A DNA stretch of 44,592 bases from an uncultured Clostridia bacterium. GTDB lineage: Bacteria; Bacillota; Clostridia; Oscillospirales; Acutalibacteraceae. Position 1 is the first letter of the stretch; each line of letters begins with the position of its first letter. The DNA is taken from NCBI GenBank assembly GCA_947593615.1, contig CANQDR010000019.1, positions 1-44,592 of the forward strand, written 5' to 3'. The notes under the pieces are model-generated. The model worked only from the letters and a program-made list of their open reading frames with translations, was not told where the DNA came from and searched no databases. Both the position numbers and the translations under genes were made by a program. Below are positions 27,094 to 37,416 of the stretch, piece after piece.

Positions 27094-28833
27094 ATGTTTA
27101 AGTTAAGAAGATTTTTAAAGGATTATAAAAAAGAATGTATCATTGGACCGCTGTGCAAGCTGTTTGAGGCAATTCTCGAGCTTTTAGTACCTCTTGTTAT
27201 GGCAAACATAATTGATGTGGGCATAAATAATAACGACTATGACTACGTTCTCAAAATGGGCGGAGTAATGATTTTGCTCAGTGTGGTCGGACTTATGAGC
27301 GCACTTGTGTGTCAGTACCTTGCTTCTAAAGCCTCTCAGGGTGCAGGTACGAAAATAAGACGCGAGCTTTTTGCTCATATCAACTCTTTGTCCCATGCCG
27401 AGCTTGACAAGCTCGGTACTCCGTCGCTTATTACAAGGATTACAAATGATGTAAATCAGGTTCAGCAAAGCATTGCTATGGGAATACGTCTGCTGACCCG
27501 TTCTCCGTTTATAGTTGCAGGCGCATTGGTTATGTCTATGACAATCAACCTTGAAATGTCAGTTATTTTCTTTATTGCCGCACTGATCATAGGAATTACT
27601 CTTTATATTGTAATGAGCAAAAGCGTTCCGATTTTTTCGGCTATGCAGAAAAAGCTCGATAAAATCGGACTTATATCACGTGAAAATCTCTCGGGAAACC
27701 GTGTTATAAGGGCATTTTCAAAGCAGAACAGCGAGAAAAAACGAATTGACAGCGCAACCGAGGAACTGGCAAAAACTTCAATCAGAGTAAGTCGTCTGTC
27801 TGCCCTGCTCAGTCCTGTAACCTACACGGTAACAAATCTTGCAATTATTGCAATTGTATGGTTCGGAGCAATTAATGTAAACAATGGAAGCGGTATGTTA
27901 TCCGGCGACATAATCGCTCTTGTTAACTATATGACACAGATTTTGCTTGCAATGATAGTCGTTGCAAACCTTGTTGTGCTTTTGACAAAGGCAAGCGCAA
28001 GTGCGGCAAGAATTAACGAGGTTTTTGAAACAGAACCGAGTGTGGTTGAAAAAACTCATAATAATATAAAAGTTTTTGCGGATAAATCAACTCCAAAAAT
28101 TGAATTTGACAATGTTACTTTTACCTACGGCGACGGTGATGATGAACTGAGCGACATCAGCTTTAAAATTATGAGAGGTCAGACCGTAGGCATTATCGGC
28201 GGTACGGGAAGCGGTAAAAGTACGCTTATAAATCTTATTCCCCGTTTTTATGATGTAAAGTCAGGCTCTGTCAGAGTTGACGGAGTAAATGTAATGGATT
28301 ATCCGTTTATTCAGCTGCGTTCTCAGATTGGAATTGTACCTCAAAGCTCGGTGCTGTTCAGCGGAACAATAAGAGAAAATATGAAATGGCAGAATAACAA
28401 CGTAACCGATGATGATATTATAAAGGCACTTGAAATTGCTCAAGCTTATGACTTTGTTTCAAAGCTTCCAAAAGGTCTTGACAGCCGCGTTGAGCAAGGC
28501 GGAAAAAACTTCAGCGGAGGTCAAAGGCAAAGACTTTGCATAGCACGCGCAATTACAGGCAATCCAAAAGTGCTTATACTTGACGACAGCTTTTCTGCGC
28601 TTGACTTTGCGACAGACGCGGCTTTAAGAAAGGCGTTAAAAGAAAGAACCGCCGATATGACAGTAATAATTGTCACTCAGCGCTGTTCAACCATACGAAA
28701 CGCAGATTTAATACTTGTGCTTGATGACGGACGTATTGCAGGCAAGGGCACGCACGAAACATTATTTGATGCATGCGAAACTTATCGGGAAATCTGCCTT
28801 TCTCAACTTAACGAAACGGAGGCTAAAAAATGA
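27094..28833 (+). CDS. ABC exporter half-transporter, degenerate-site subunit
   Basis: A 579-residue fusion of a six-helix exporter membrane domain (about 1-310) and an ATPase domain. Walker A GGTGSGKST and signature FSGGQRQR are intact, but the residue after Walker B is Asp (LILDDSFSALD) rather than the catalytic Glu, and the switch position is Gln (IIVTQRCST) rather than His. These are the changes seen in the degenerate subunit of heterodimeric exporters such as BmrCD, LmrCD and TM287/288. The substrate is unknown (drug, lipid or peptide). Start: ATG at 27094 with AGGG upstream. It overlaps the partner gene by four bases. Confidence 0.88.
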   Translation: MFKLRRFLKDYKKECIIGPLCKLFEAILELLVPLVMANIIDVGINNNDYDYVLKMGGVMILLSVVGLMSALVCQYLASKASQGAGTKIRRELFAHINSLSHAELDKLGTPSLITRITNDVNQVQQSIAMGIRLLTRSPFIVAGALVMSMTINLEMSVIFFIAALIIGITLYIVMSKSVPIFSAMQKKLDKIGLISRENLSGNRVIRAFSKQNSEKKRIDSATEELAKTSIRVSRLSALLSPVTYTVTNLAIIAIVWFGAINVNNGSGMLSGDIIALVNYMTQILLAMIVVANLVVLLTKASASAARINEVFETEPSVVEKTHNNIKVFADKSTPKIEFDNVTFTYGDGDDELSDISFKIMRGQTVGIIGGTGSGKSTLINLIPRFYDVKSGSVRVDGVNVMDYPFIQLRSQIGIVPQSSVLFSGTIRENMKWQNNNVTDDDIIKALEIAQAYDFVSKLPKGLDSRVEQGGKNFSGGQRQRLCIARAITGNPKVLILDDSFSALDFATDAALRKALKERTADMTVIIVTQRCSTIRNADLILVLDDGRIAGKGTHETLFDACETYREICLSQLNETEAKK

Positions 28834-30572
28834 AAAACAAATCTTCCGTTTTAAAAATTCTCAAAAAAATCAGACCTTATTCCGCATATCTGATTATGGC
28901 ATTGCTGAGTGCAGTTATAAGCGTTTCGCTTACTCTTTATATACCCATACTGGTCGGACAGGCTATTGACAATATTATCGGCAAAGGAAACGTAAACTTT
29001 GAAAATATTCTGCAAATTCTTATTTATATTGCAGTCGGAATAATCGGCATTTTGATTTTCCAATGGATAATGAACTATTTTGCAAATGTTATAAGTTATA
29101 AGACTGTGCGTGATTTGCGGCGGGAAATATTCAGAAAATTTAACAACGTACCTCTGTCATATATTGACACCCATTCACACGGTGATTTAATCAGCCGAGT
29201 AATAAATGATGTTGACGCAGTAGGAGACGGACTTACACAGTTGTTTTTACAGCTTTTTTCAGGAATAGTAACAATTGCGGGAACTCTGATTTTTATGCTT
29301 ATGATTGATTGGAGAATCGCGATAGCAGTTGTTGTGCTGACTCCGCTTTCGCTTTTCGTAGCGGCATTTATCGGAAAACTGTCGCACAAACGATTCAGTC
29401 AACAGCAGATTTTGCAGGGAGAAATTTCCTCTTATGTTGAGGAGCACGTCGGAAATCAGCGCATTGTAAAATCATTCTCATTTGAACAACGAGCCTTTGA
29501 AGAATTTGAAAAATACAATACAGAGCTTTATGACGTAGGCTTTAAGGCTCAGTTTGCAGGTGCTCTTGCAAATCCGAGTACACGTTTTGTAAATGCAATG
29601 GTATATGCCGCTGTGGGGATCCTCGGCGCACTTATTGCAATTTCGGGAACACTTTCCGTAGGCCAGCTTTCGTGTTTTCTGACATATGCAAACCAATATA
29701 CAAAACCGTTTAACGAAATAACGGGCGTGCTTACTCAGATTCAGACTGCACTTGCCGCCGCAGGCAGAATTTTTGAGGTGCTTGAATCAAAAGATGAAAC
29801 CCCTGACCTTGTTCCCTGCAAAAAAATTGGTGACTGCAAAGGTAACGTAAAAATTGAAAATATCAGCTTTTCATACACAAAAGAAAAACCGCTTATAACA
29901 AACTTTTCACTCAATGTTAAAAGCGGAAGCCACGTTGCAATTGTAGGTCCTACCGGCTGCGGAAAGACTACCTTTATTAATCTGTTGATGAGATTTTACG
30001 AAACCGACAGCGGCACAATTAGCATTGACGGTGTTGATATTAAATCATTATCGCGCGACAATTTAAGAAAACAGTACGGAATGGTTTTGCAGGACAGCTG
30101 GCTGTTCTGCGGAACAATAATGGAAAATCTGCGTTACGGAAATGAAAATGCAACAGACGAAGAAGTTATTGCCGCTGCTAAATCTGCATATGCACACGGA
30201 TTTATCAGACGTATGCCAAAAGGCTATAACACGTTAATCAGCGAAGGCGGAGGAAATCTGAGTCAGGGACAAAAACAGCTTTTGTGTATTGCAAGAGCTA
30301 TGCTTACCGATCCTGCAATTCTGATACTTGACGAAGCCACGTCTTCAATTGATACGCTGACGGAAATCCGTGTTCAAAAAGCCTTTGCAAAAATGATGAA
30401 GGGCAGAACAAGCTTTGTTGTTGCTCACCGACTTTCTACAATTAAGGAAAGCGACGTAATTCTTGTTATGAAAGACGGAAATATTATTGAGCAGGGGAAT
30501 CACGAAGAACTGCTGGCTAAAAACGGTTTTTACAGCACGCTTTACAACAGTCAGTTTGCAAAAAGCAGTTGA
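28830..30572 (+). CDS. ABC exporter half-transporter, catalytic subunit
   Basis: Partner of the preceding half-transporter, 580 residues: six-helix membrane domain then an ATPase domain with Walker A GPTGCGKTT, Walker B LILDEATSSID with catalytic Glu, and switch His in VVAHRLST. Its signature motif is LSQGQ instead of LSGGQ; since this motif completes the partner's ATP site, it fits a dimer with one active and one silent site. The ATG overlaps the upstream stop (ATGA) and GGAGG lies within the upstream gene. A hairpin at 30663 ends the operon. Confidence 0.9.
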   Translation: MKNKSSVLKILKKIRPYSAYLIMALLSAVISVSLTLYIPILVGQAIDNIIGKGNVNFENILQILIYIAVGIIGILIFQWIMNYFANVISYKTVRDLRREIFRKFNNVPLSYIDTHSHGDLISRVINDVDAVGDGLTQLFLQLFSGIVTIAGTLIFMLMIDWRIAIAVVVLTPLSLFVAAFIGKLSHKRFSQQQILQGEISSYVEEHVGNQRIVKSFSFEQRAFEEFEKYNTELYDVGFKAQFAGALANPSTRFVNAMVYAAVGILGALIAISGTLSVGQLSCFLTYANQYTKPFNEITGVLTQIQTALAAAGRIFEVLESKDETPDLVPCKKIGDCKGNVKIENISFSYTKEKPLITNFSLNVKSGSHVAIVGPTGCGKTTFINLLMRFYETDSGTISIDGVDIKSLSRDNLRKQYGMVLQDSWLFCGTIMENLRYGNENATDEEVIAAAKSAYAHGFIRRMPKGYNTLISEGGGNLSQGQKQLLCIARAMLTDPAILILDEATSSIDTLTEIRVQKAFAKMMKGRTSFVVAHRLSTIKESDVILVMKDGNIIEQGNHEELLAKNGFYSTLYNSQFAKSS

Positions 30573-30662
30573 TTGTAATACCAACTTTGTTTTAAAAAGC
30601 TAATATTTTTTATATACTCTATAAATTAATTTTTATTTTTAAAATCTGACTTGAATCCCGAT

Positions 30663-30693
30663 AATAACCCCCGTTTTTTATACGGGGGTTATT
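30663..30693 (+). terminator. bidirectional hairpin between exporter and kinase genes
   Basis: AATAACCCCCGT, a T-rich loop, and ACGGGGGTTATT form a strong stem between two convergent genes, 90 bases after the exporter stop and 20 bases after the kinase stop. Neither flank has a long U-tract, but placement suggests it ends transcription from both sides. Confidence 0.65.
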
Positions 30694-30712
30694 ACAACTA
30701 TAATTAATATTT

Positions 30713-32449
30713 TCAGATAAAAAATACATTGATGGAAAAAATATTTGATTTTAGCTTTGTGTTATATTCAATCCCATGCAAATCTAAAATTGATTTTACT
30801 ATTGATAATCCTAAACCATTGCCATCCTGGCGATGGTTTTTGTCTTTTCTGACGTAGGGCTGCCAGATTTGCTTAAGGTCGGATTTTGTTATGCTTTCGC
30901 AATTGTTTGATATGGTAAGCACTTTATCATAAACCTCAATTTTAATTTCACTGTTTTTAGCAGAATATTTTACGGCATTATCAATCAAATTTTCAATTGC
31001 GCTCTTAATCAGCTCTCTGTCAGCGTTTATCATATTATCGCCCCTATGAGCAACGGTAATATCCTTATTGTCAGGGAGCAAAACATAATTTATACAGATT
31101 TCTTCAATCAACTCAAACAAGTCAAAATCAGTACGGTTCAGTTTTATATTACACGAATCCAATTTGCCGAGGTTAAGCATATTATGAACCAACGTATTCA
31201 CCTCGTTAGTCTGCTCAATAATTTTATCCGCAAAGTAGTATTTCTTTTCATTATTAATGTTTTCCTTAAGACTTTGAGCATAGCCGCCGATTATAAACAG
31301 CGGTGTTTTAATATCATGCGCCATTGCATTGGTAATGTCGATTCTTTTCTGTTCGAAAATCAGTTGATTCTTCAGCATTTTACGCATCATCACAAAAATT
31401 ATCGCTGCGATAACCGAAAAAAATCCTAACAATACCGCAAAGCCTATTAATAAATCGTTTATACAGCTTTCAAGGATATTTACTCGTTTTGCGTATTGCA
31501 GTTGTAACGGTATAACATTTGAAGTATATACGCTTATGCTGTCATCAGTCAAATCTCCGTTACTGAATGTGTAATTATTATAGTTCAAGACTTCTCCTGC
31601 AAAAAAAACATAGTTGAATAAATCAAGCTGAATTATGTTATTGTTTGACGTCTGATTAATCTGTTCTTTTGTCAGACTGCCAATAATATCGTCATTTATT
31701 TTATTTAAAAAGAAATCAGACGGTATAACATTGCGAATCATTTTATTGCAGGAATACAGATTGCTGCTTGAATATAATATTTCATCTATTTCCTGCTTTA
31801 TCTTTATTTCGGGATAGAGTTCAAAGGTTTCAACAGGCTCGTCTTCAATATACCATGTGTTATCTTCGTCGGTAAGAACAATTTGAAGTTCTTTGGGAAT
31901 GAAACTAAAGCCTGTGCCTACATAAAACTTCGTACAAATTAGTTCATAATATTTATCATCATTTCGCTTTTTATTTAAGTATTCCGAAATTTTCTGATAT
32001 TGCTCTTTATCAATCAATTTTTCAAGTACATTCCTGTCTATATAACCATAATCCATATCTGAAGAATCGGGATTGTCTGTGGTGTAACCGAACTTTGTAT
32101 AAATTTTGCCTGCGGTGTCGACCAATTTTAAATTATAATTTTCATTGTCCGATACATCACGTATGATTATCTGACTGTTATAATCCTTATGTTCACCGTC
32201 ATTAACCACATTAAGACATCCGGTCATTGCCCTTTTCAGATTTTGAACATCCATACTGGCATCTGAGTTAAAATTTACTTCATAAATGATTTTTGACAAA
32301 GTACGAAGTCCGTTTTTCTCTATATTCACTTTTTCGCTGTTCAGTCGGATAATAGCATATGCCGCTGAAGCAACAAGCCAAGCCGACACAGTAATTGCTA
32401 AAATTTGTATAAATAATTTTTTGCTTTGTTTTTTAAGTCGTTTATCCAT
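30713..32449 (-). CDS. membrane sensor histidine kinase
   Basis: A 578-residue two-component kinase. Helix 1 (about 13-33) and helix 2 (about 338-365) enclose an extracellular sensor of roughly 300 residues that I do not recognise. The catalytic core has the H-box AMAHDIKTPLFIIGGY (phospho-His about 380), an N-box ENLIDNAVKYSA, and the G-box GNGLGLSIVKSILDLHG. No HAMP domain is evident between helix 2 and the H-box. Its ATG overlaps the response regulator stop by one base (TAATG), so the two are translated together. Confidence 0.9.
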   Translation of the reverse strand: MDKRLKKQSKKLFIQILAITVSAWLVASAAYAIIRLNSEKVNIEKNGLRTLSKIIYEVNFNSDASMDVQNLKRAMTGCLNVVNDGEHKDYNSQIIIRDVSDNENYNLKLVDTAGKIYTKFGYTTDNPDSSDMDYGYIDRNVLEKLIDKEQYQKISEYLNKKRNDDKYYELICTKFYVGTGFSFIPKELQIVLTDEDNTWYIEDEPVETFELYPEIKIKQEIDEILYSSSNLYSCNKMIRNVIPSDFFLNKINDDIIGSLTKEQINQTSNNNIIQLDLFNYVFFAGEVLNYNNYTFSNGDLTDDSISVYTSNVIPLQLQYAKRVNILESCINDLLIGFAVLLGFFSVIAAIIFVMMRKMLKNQLIFEQKRIDITNAMAHDIKTPLFIIGGYAQSLKENINNEKKYYFADKIIEQTNEVNTLVHNMLNLGKLDSCNIKLNRTDFDLFELIEEICINYVLLPDNKDITVAHRGDNMINADRELIKSAIENLIDNAVKYSAKNSEIKIEVYDKVLTISNNCESITKSDLKQIWQPYVRKDKNHRQDGNGLGLSIVKSILDLHGIEYNTKLKSNIFSINVFFI

Positions 32450-33126
32450 TACTTATCCTCAATTTTATAACCACGCCTTACGGCAGTTTTTATCAGTTTT
32501 GAATTATCCTTTAACGCTTTTCTAAGGTTTCTGATATGTGTATCAAGAATACGTTCGTCTGATCCGCTGTTATAACCCCGTATCATATTTAATATTTTTT
32601 CACGGCTTATTATTTTGCCTTTGTTTTCAAGCAATATTTTTAATATGGTATATTCGGTTGGAGTGAGATTAATTTCCTCGCCGTCACATATCACTATTCC
32701 GTTATTTGGATTCATCGAAAGCGTTTGAACCGATAGAATCGGCGAGCGCACAAGTCCTTTTGAACGCTTAATCAATGCCTTGACCTTTTCATACAACACA
32801 GGCAAAGGAAACGGTTTTACCACATAATCATCACATCCGAGTGCATAACCGCTCAAAATGTCCGACTCGTTTGCCCTTGCGGTAATAAAAATTATAGGTA
32901 CATCACTCTCATGCCGAATTTCCTTGCAAATTTCAAAACCGTCAAGCTCAGGCAGCATAACATCAAGCAAAAGCAAATCATAATTATTTTCATATGACTT
33001 TTCCAGTCCGATTTGTCCGTCGGCCGCAATGTCAACCTGAAAAACATTTTTAATTTTATTGGTAAAATATTCATATATCAGTTCCTGAATATTTTCATCG
33101 TCCTCAACAAGAAGGATTTTATACAT
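32449..33126 (-). CDS. OmpR/PhoB-family response regulator
   Basis: A 225-residue transcription regulator: receiver domain with acidic pair in LLVEDDE, phosphoacceptor Asp55 (LLLLDVMLPELDG), Thr82 and Lys104 (YVVKPF), then a winged-helix DNA-binding domain (about 130-225; LTPTEYTILKILLENKG ... DTHIRNLRKAL). It is the cognate regulator of the kinase encoded next. Upstream, a TATAAT (minus strand, about 33185-33180) lacks a good -35 box, which would suit an activator-dependent, self-regulated promoter; this is inference. Confidence 0.92.
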   Translation of the reverse strand: MYKILLVEDDENIQELIYEYFTNKIKNVFQVDIAADGQIGLEKSYENNYDLLLLDVMLPELDGFEICKEIRHESDVPIIFITARANESDILSGYALGCDDYVVKPFPLPVLYEKVKALIKRSKGLVRSPILSVQTLSMNPNNGIVICDGEEINLTPTEYTILKILLENKGKIISREKILNMIRGYNSGSDERILDTHIRNLRKALKDNSKLIKTAVRRGYKIEDK

Positions 33127-33283
33127 CGCCTCATCACCTAAGTATATTTTATTACATAAATCTTAAGAAAGTCTGAAGATTATACAATTATTTCTTTAAA
33201 TTATTTTATGATATATATTTGCGTACAAAGCAAACCTTTTTCTTATTTCTCACAAGGTAAATCTTTATGAATGTACTTCTATG

Positions 33284-33318
33284 ATAAAAGCCTGTCGGAA
33301 ATCCACACCGACAGGCTT
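33284..33318 (-). terminator. terminator of the EF-G-like gene
   Basis: Perfect 11-bp stem (AAGCCTGTCGG with complement, 9-base loop). On the minus strand it is followed by TTTATCAT. It starts 24 bases after the stop codon of the EF-G-like gene. Confidence 0.8.
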
Positions 33319-33341
33319 AAAATATTTATTCAATTATTCTG

Positions 33342-35414
33342 TTATTCGGTCATTTCTGCCTTTGCTTTTTCAATTATTTTCTGAGCGATATTGGCAGGTG
33401 CGTCCTCATAACGCGCAAACTCAAACTCAAAAGAGCCTCTGCCCTGTGTTATCTGTCTGATAAACGTTGAGAAATCTGACATTTCAGCCATAGGCACTTC
33501 TGCTTCTACTACCTGCATACCGTTATCAGCAGGCGACATTCCGAGAACTCTTCCTCTGCGCTTGTTTACCTCGCCCATAACATCGCCCATATTTGAGTCG
33601 GGTACATATGCTTTAAGACTTCCGATTGGTTCGAGCAGTGTCGGAGCCGCGTTCGGTATTCCGTTTTTGTACGCAAGACTTGCCGCAGTTTTAAATGACA
33701 TTTCAGAAGAGTCAACAGGATGATATGAACCGTCGTAAAGAGTCGCCTTAATTCCTACGGTCGGATAACCTGCAAGAACTCCCTTTTTAATGGATTCTCT
33801 CAATCCCTTTTCAACCGCCGGGAAGAAGTTTTTGGGAACTGCGCCGCCTACAACGCGCTCTGCAAATTCAAGGCTTTCGGTTTCATACGGTTCAAACTCA
33901 ATCCATACGTCACCGAACTGACCGTGACCACCCGACTGCTTTTTATATCTGCCCTGAGCAGTAACCTTTTTGCGGATTGTTTCCCTATATGCGATTTTCT
34001 GCGGCTGTAAATTAGCGTCAACATTGTATTTTGTTTTAAGCCTTGAAACTACAACATCCAGATGCTGTTCGCCAAGTCCCGAAATCAGCATTTCGTGTGT
34101 TTCGTGGTTAGTTTCGAATTTAATTGTGGGGTCTTCGTCAGAAAGCTTTGCAAGAGCCTGTGCAACTTTATCTTCATCACCCTTTTTAGCAGGGTAAATT
34201 GCCATCGTATAGGATGATACAGGATAGTCAATTCCGTCAAGCACTACTTTTCTCAGCGGAGAACAAAGAGTATCTCCTGTTTTTGTTGAAACAAGCTTAG
34301 GTATTGCACCAATATCGCCTGCGCCGATATAATCGACGTCAGTCTGCTTTTTACCGCACACTGTCATAACCTTAGCAATTCTCTCCTGAGATCCTGTTCT
34401 CATATTTATGAGCGGAGTATCGGGGGCAACTTTGCCTGAAATAACCTTAATATACGAAAGTCTGCCTATAAACGGGTCTGCAACAGTCTTAAATACAATT
34501 GCAGCTGCCGCTCCGCTTTCGTTTACGGAAACTTCAACAGGTTCGCCGTTAAGATCAACACCGATTTCGTCGCCTTTGTCGCCGGCAGACGGAGCAAGCC
34601 AAGTAAGACTGTTCAGAAGCTGGTCAATTGCAAATGTGTTGTGAGCATCTCCGCAGAACACCGGACAGATTGTACCGTCTTTAACGCCCTGACTTACACC
34701 AAGAATAATTTCTTCGGGAGTAAACTCCTCACCCATAATAAACTTATCAAGCAATTCTTCGCTTGTTTCTGCAACAGCCTCTCTTATTGCTTCGCGCAAG
34801 CCCTCAAGTCTGTCACCCATATCAGGCAAAGCTGTCTGTTTTACAGCGCCGTTCGGACTGTACTCATAAGCCTTATAGTCAAACAGATTAACATAAGTGT
34901 TAGCCTGACCGTCTACAATATAAGGAACAACTACAGGACATACGGACGGTCCGAATGTCGATTTTAGGTTTTCAAACACACGGTAAAAACGTGCGTCCTC
35001 ATCGCAAAGACCGTTTACAAAAAATACTTTTGTAAGTCCTGCCTTGGTAGCTGCCTCAACCGCTTTTTCAGTTCCGACATTTATGCCGTCCTTACCCGAA
35101 ACCACAATGAGCGCAGTATCTGCGGCACGCATTCCCTCAGCTACGCCTCCTGCAAAATCAAACAAACCGGGTGTGTCGATAAGATTGATTTTTGTATTTT
35201 TCCATTCAATCGGTGCAACTGCCGTCATTATTGAAGCCTGTCTTTTGATTTCCTCGCTGTCAAAATCAAGCATTGTATTACCGTCTGCTATCTTGCCAAG
35301 CCTGTCACTTACTTTTGCCAGATAGAGAATCGACTCTGCGACAGATGTCTTTCCGCATCCGCTGTGACCTGCCAAGGCGATATTTAAGATTTTTTTTGCA
35401 TCATACTGTTTCAA
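33342..35414 (-). CDS. elongation factor G-like GTPase
   Basis: A 690-residue paralogue of translation factor EF-G with all five domains: GTPase (about 1-270), domain II, domain III (about 390-465), domain IV and the C-terminal domain V. The P-loop is AGHSGCGKTS and G3 is DTPGLFDF, as in the EF-G-like subfamily rather than canonical EF-G (AHIDAGKTT). The G4 motif, normally NKxD, reads VNGLCDED, so the base-reading lysine is missing. Its role is not established. The start is TTG at 35414 (AAAGGAG upstream, in-frame stop just before). It has its own promoter and terminator. Confidence 0.85.
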   Translation of the reverse strand: MKQYDAKKILNIALAGHSGCGKTSVAESILYLAKVSDRLGKIADGNTMLDFDSEEIKRQASIMTAVAPIEWKNTKINLIDTPGLFDFAGGVAEGMRAADTALIVVSGKDGINVGTEKAVEAATKAGLTKVFFVNGLCDEDARFYRVFENLKSTFGPSVCPVVVPYIVDGQANTYVNLFDYKAYEYSPNGAVKQTALPDMGDRLEGLREAIREAVAETSEELLDKFIMGEEFTPEEIILGVSQGVKDGTICPVFCGDAHNTFAIDQLLNSLTWLAPSAGDKGDEIGVDLNGEPVEVSVNESGAAAAIVFKTVADPFIGRLSYIKVISGKVAPDTPLINMRTGSQERIAKVMTVCGKKQTDVDYIGAGDIGAIPKLVSTKTGDTLCSPLRKVVLDGIDYPVSSYTMAIYPAKKGDEDKVAQALAKLSDEDPTIKFETNHETHEMLISGLGEQHLDVVVSRLKTKYNVDANLQPQKIAYRETIRKKVTAQGRYKKQSGGHGQFGDVWIEFEPYETESLEFAERVVGGAVPKNFFPAVEKGLRESIKKGVLAGYPTVGIKATLYDGSYHPVDSSEMSFKTAASLAYKNGIPNAAPTLLEPIGSLKAYVPDSNMGDVMGEVNKRRGRVLGMSPADNGMQVVEAEVPMAEMSDFSTFIRQITQGRGSFEFEFARYEDAPANIAQKIIEKAKAEMTE

Positions 35415-35498
35415 AAATCATAACTCCTTTCGTTTTGAAAACTGTATATTCGATTTTGTTTTATCAATTTCAACAATTGTAATGACTAATTCTAAATT

Positions 35499-35527
35499 AT
35501 TATATCATATTTGTATAAAATAAACAA
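35499..35527 (-). promoter_or_regulatory. promoter of the EF-G-like gene
   Basis: Minus strand TTGTTT (35527-35522), 17-base spacer, TATAAT (35504-35499). The leader to the TTG start is about 80 bases. Confidence 0.65.
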
Positions 35528-35542
35528 CAAAATTCAGATAAA

Positions 35543-35584
35543 ATAAAAAAATTCACCCTTTGCCTAATATTGCAAAGAGTGAAT
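35543..35584 (-). terminator. intrinsic terminator of ilvD
   Basis: On the minus strand AATTCACTCTTTGC and GCAAAGGGTGAATT pair (one G-U), followed by TTTTTATTTTATC. It stands 80 bases beyond the ilvD stop and just upstream of the EF-G-like promoter. Confidence 0.85.
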
Positions 35585-35663
35585 TGTGCAAATTGCTTTT
35601 TTAATTAATTATTCTTCAAAATACTTATAAAATTCTATATATAATTTTGTGCAATTTTACGAT

Positions 35664-37328
35664 TTATTCAAGAACTGCACCCTGCGCACCCGAAGAAACA
35701 AGCTTTGCATAGCGGGAAAGATAACCCGATGTAATTCTCGGATTGCGCGGTGTCCACGCTGCTTTGCGCTTTGCAAGCTCTTCATCGGATACAAGAACAT
35801 TAATTGTATTGGCAGGAATGTCGATTTCAATTGTATCGCCTTCTTCAATAAGAGCAATAGGGCCGCCTACCGCAGCTTCGGGAGAAACGTGACCTATCGC
35901 CGCACCTCTTGTAGCACCTGAGAAACGTCCGTCGGTGATAAGTGCAACGCAATTTCCAAGTCCGCTGCCCATAATTGCAGAAGTTGGATTGAGCATTTCT
36001 CTCATTCCCGGGCCGCCCTTAGGTCCTTCATAACGAATTACAACAACGTCGCCTTCGTTGATTTTTCCGTCATAAATTGCATTTAGCGCGTCCTCTTCAC
36101 AGTCGAACACTCTTGCAAAACCCTTGTGATGCATCATCTCTTCGGCAACTGCGCTTCTCTTTACAACGCATCCGTCAGGCGCAAGATTACCCTTTAATAC
36201 TGCAATACCGCCTGTTTTGCTGTACGGATTGGTAACAGGTCTGATTATTTCAGTATTTTTAATTTCACAGCCCTCAATATTTTCTCCTACGGTTTTTCCC
36301 GTGCAGGTCTTGAGTGATGTATTAATTAAGTTGAGCTTTGTAAGCTCGTGCATAACAGCATAGATTCCGCCTGCTTCGTTAAGCTCCTCAATAAAGTGCT
36401 CGCCGGCAGGAGCAAGATGACAAAGATTCGGAGTGTGAGCCGAAATTTCGTTTGCTATATCAAGATGCAGGTCAATTCCACATTCATGAGCAATTGCAGG
36501 AAGATGAAGCATTGTGTTCGTTGAGCATCCGAGCGCCATATCTACAGTAAGAGCGTTTTTGAATGCTTCTTCCGTCATAATATCACGGGGACGGATGTTA
36601 TTATGTACAAGCTCCATAATCTGCATACCTGCATGCTTTGCAAGCTGCAAACGCTGTGAATAAACAGCGGGAATTGTTCCGTTTCCTTTTAAGCCCATAC
36701 CTATAACCTCTGTAAGGCAGTTCATACTGTTCGCAGTAAACATACCTGAACATGAACCGCAGGTCGGACAGGCGTTGTTTTCATATTCACTGAGCTTTTC
36801 ATCATCTATCTCACCCACTTTGTAGCGTGAAACAGCCTCAGATACCGTTGAGTAGCTTATTTTTTTGCCGTCAACTCTTCCTGCAAGCATAGGTCCTCCG
36901 CTTACAAAAATTGACGGTATATTTAGTCTTGCCGCTGCCATAAGCAAACCGGGAACATTTTTATCACAGTTAGGCACCATAACAAGACCGTCAAAGGCAT
37001 GAGCCTTAGCCATAGCCTCGGTTGAATCTGCAATAAGCTCGCGGGTTACAAGAGAATATTTCATACCCTCGTGTCCCATTGCAATACCATCGCATACTGC
37101 AATTGCAGGAAATACTATCGGCACGCCGCCTGCAAGCGCAACTCCCATTTTTACAGCCTCGACAACCTTGTCAATATTCATATGACCGGGCACTATCTCA
37201 TTTTGGGAACTTACAATACCTATAATCGGCTTTCCAATTTCTTCATCAGTTAAACCGAGAGCGTGCAAAAGTGTACGCTGAGGAGCAGCATTTATGCCGT
37301 CCTTCAAAACACTGCTTTTCATACTCAT
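35664..37328 (-). CDS. ilvD: dihydroxy-acid dehydratase
   Basis: Iron-sulfur dehydratase of branched-chain amino acid (and pantothenate precursor) synthesis: converts 2,3-dihydroxy-isovalerate and its methyl analogue to the 2-oxo acids. At 554 residues it is full length, with cluster and active-site motifs PNCDKNVPG (about 119), [18 protein letters not shown] (about 192) and [18 protein letters not shown] precedes the ATG. It is not in an ilv operon here: it has its own promoter (37388-37416) and terminator. I looked for a T-box leader upstream and did not find one; the leader is only about 50 bases. Confidence 0.95.
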   Translation of the reverse strand: MSMKSSVLKDGINAAPQRTLLHALGLTDEEIGKPIIGIVSSQNEIVPGHMNIDKVVEAVKMGVALAGGVPIVFPAIAVCDGIAMGHEGMKYSLVTRELIADSTEAMAKAHAFDGLVMVPNCDKNVPGLLMAAARLNIPSIFVSGGPMLAGRVDGKKISYSTVSEAVSRYKVGEIDDEKLSEYENNACPTCGSCSGMFTANSMNCLTEVIGMGLKGNGTIPAVYSQRLQLAKHAGMQIMELVHNNIRPRDIMTEEAFKNALTVDMALGCSTNTMLHLPAIAHECGIDLHLDIANEISAHTPNLCHLAPAGEHFIEELNEAGGIYAVMHELTKLNLINTSLKTCTGKTVGENIEGCEIKNTEIIRPVTNPYSKTGGIAVLKGNLAPDGCVVKRSAVAEEMMHHKGFARVFDCEEDALNAIYDGKINEGDVVVIRYEGPKGGPGMREMLNPTSAIMGSGLGNCVALITDGRFSGATRGAAIGHVSPEAAVGGPIALIEEGDTIEIDIPANTINVLVSDEELAKRKAAWTPRNPRITSGYLSRYAKLVSSGAQGAVLE

Positions 37329-37387
37329 ATTATTATCTTCCTTTCCTGCCGCATAAACGGCAAAATATAATATATATCATTGAAGTT

Positions 37388-37416
37388 ATTTTAACATAAT
37401 TGCGCTATATTTTCAA
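37388..37416 (-). promoter_or_regulatory. promoter of ilvD
   Basis: Minus strand TTGAAA (37416-37411), 17-base spacer, TAAAAT (37393-37388). A small inverted repeat GCCG...CGGC lies in the short leader (37349-37363). Confidence 0.65.
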
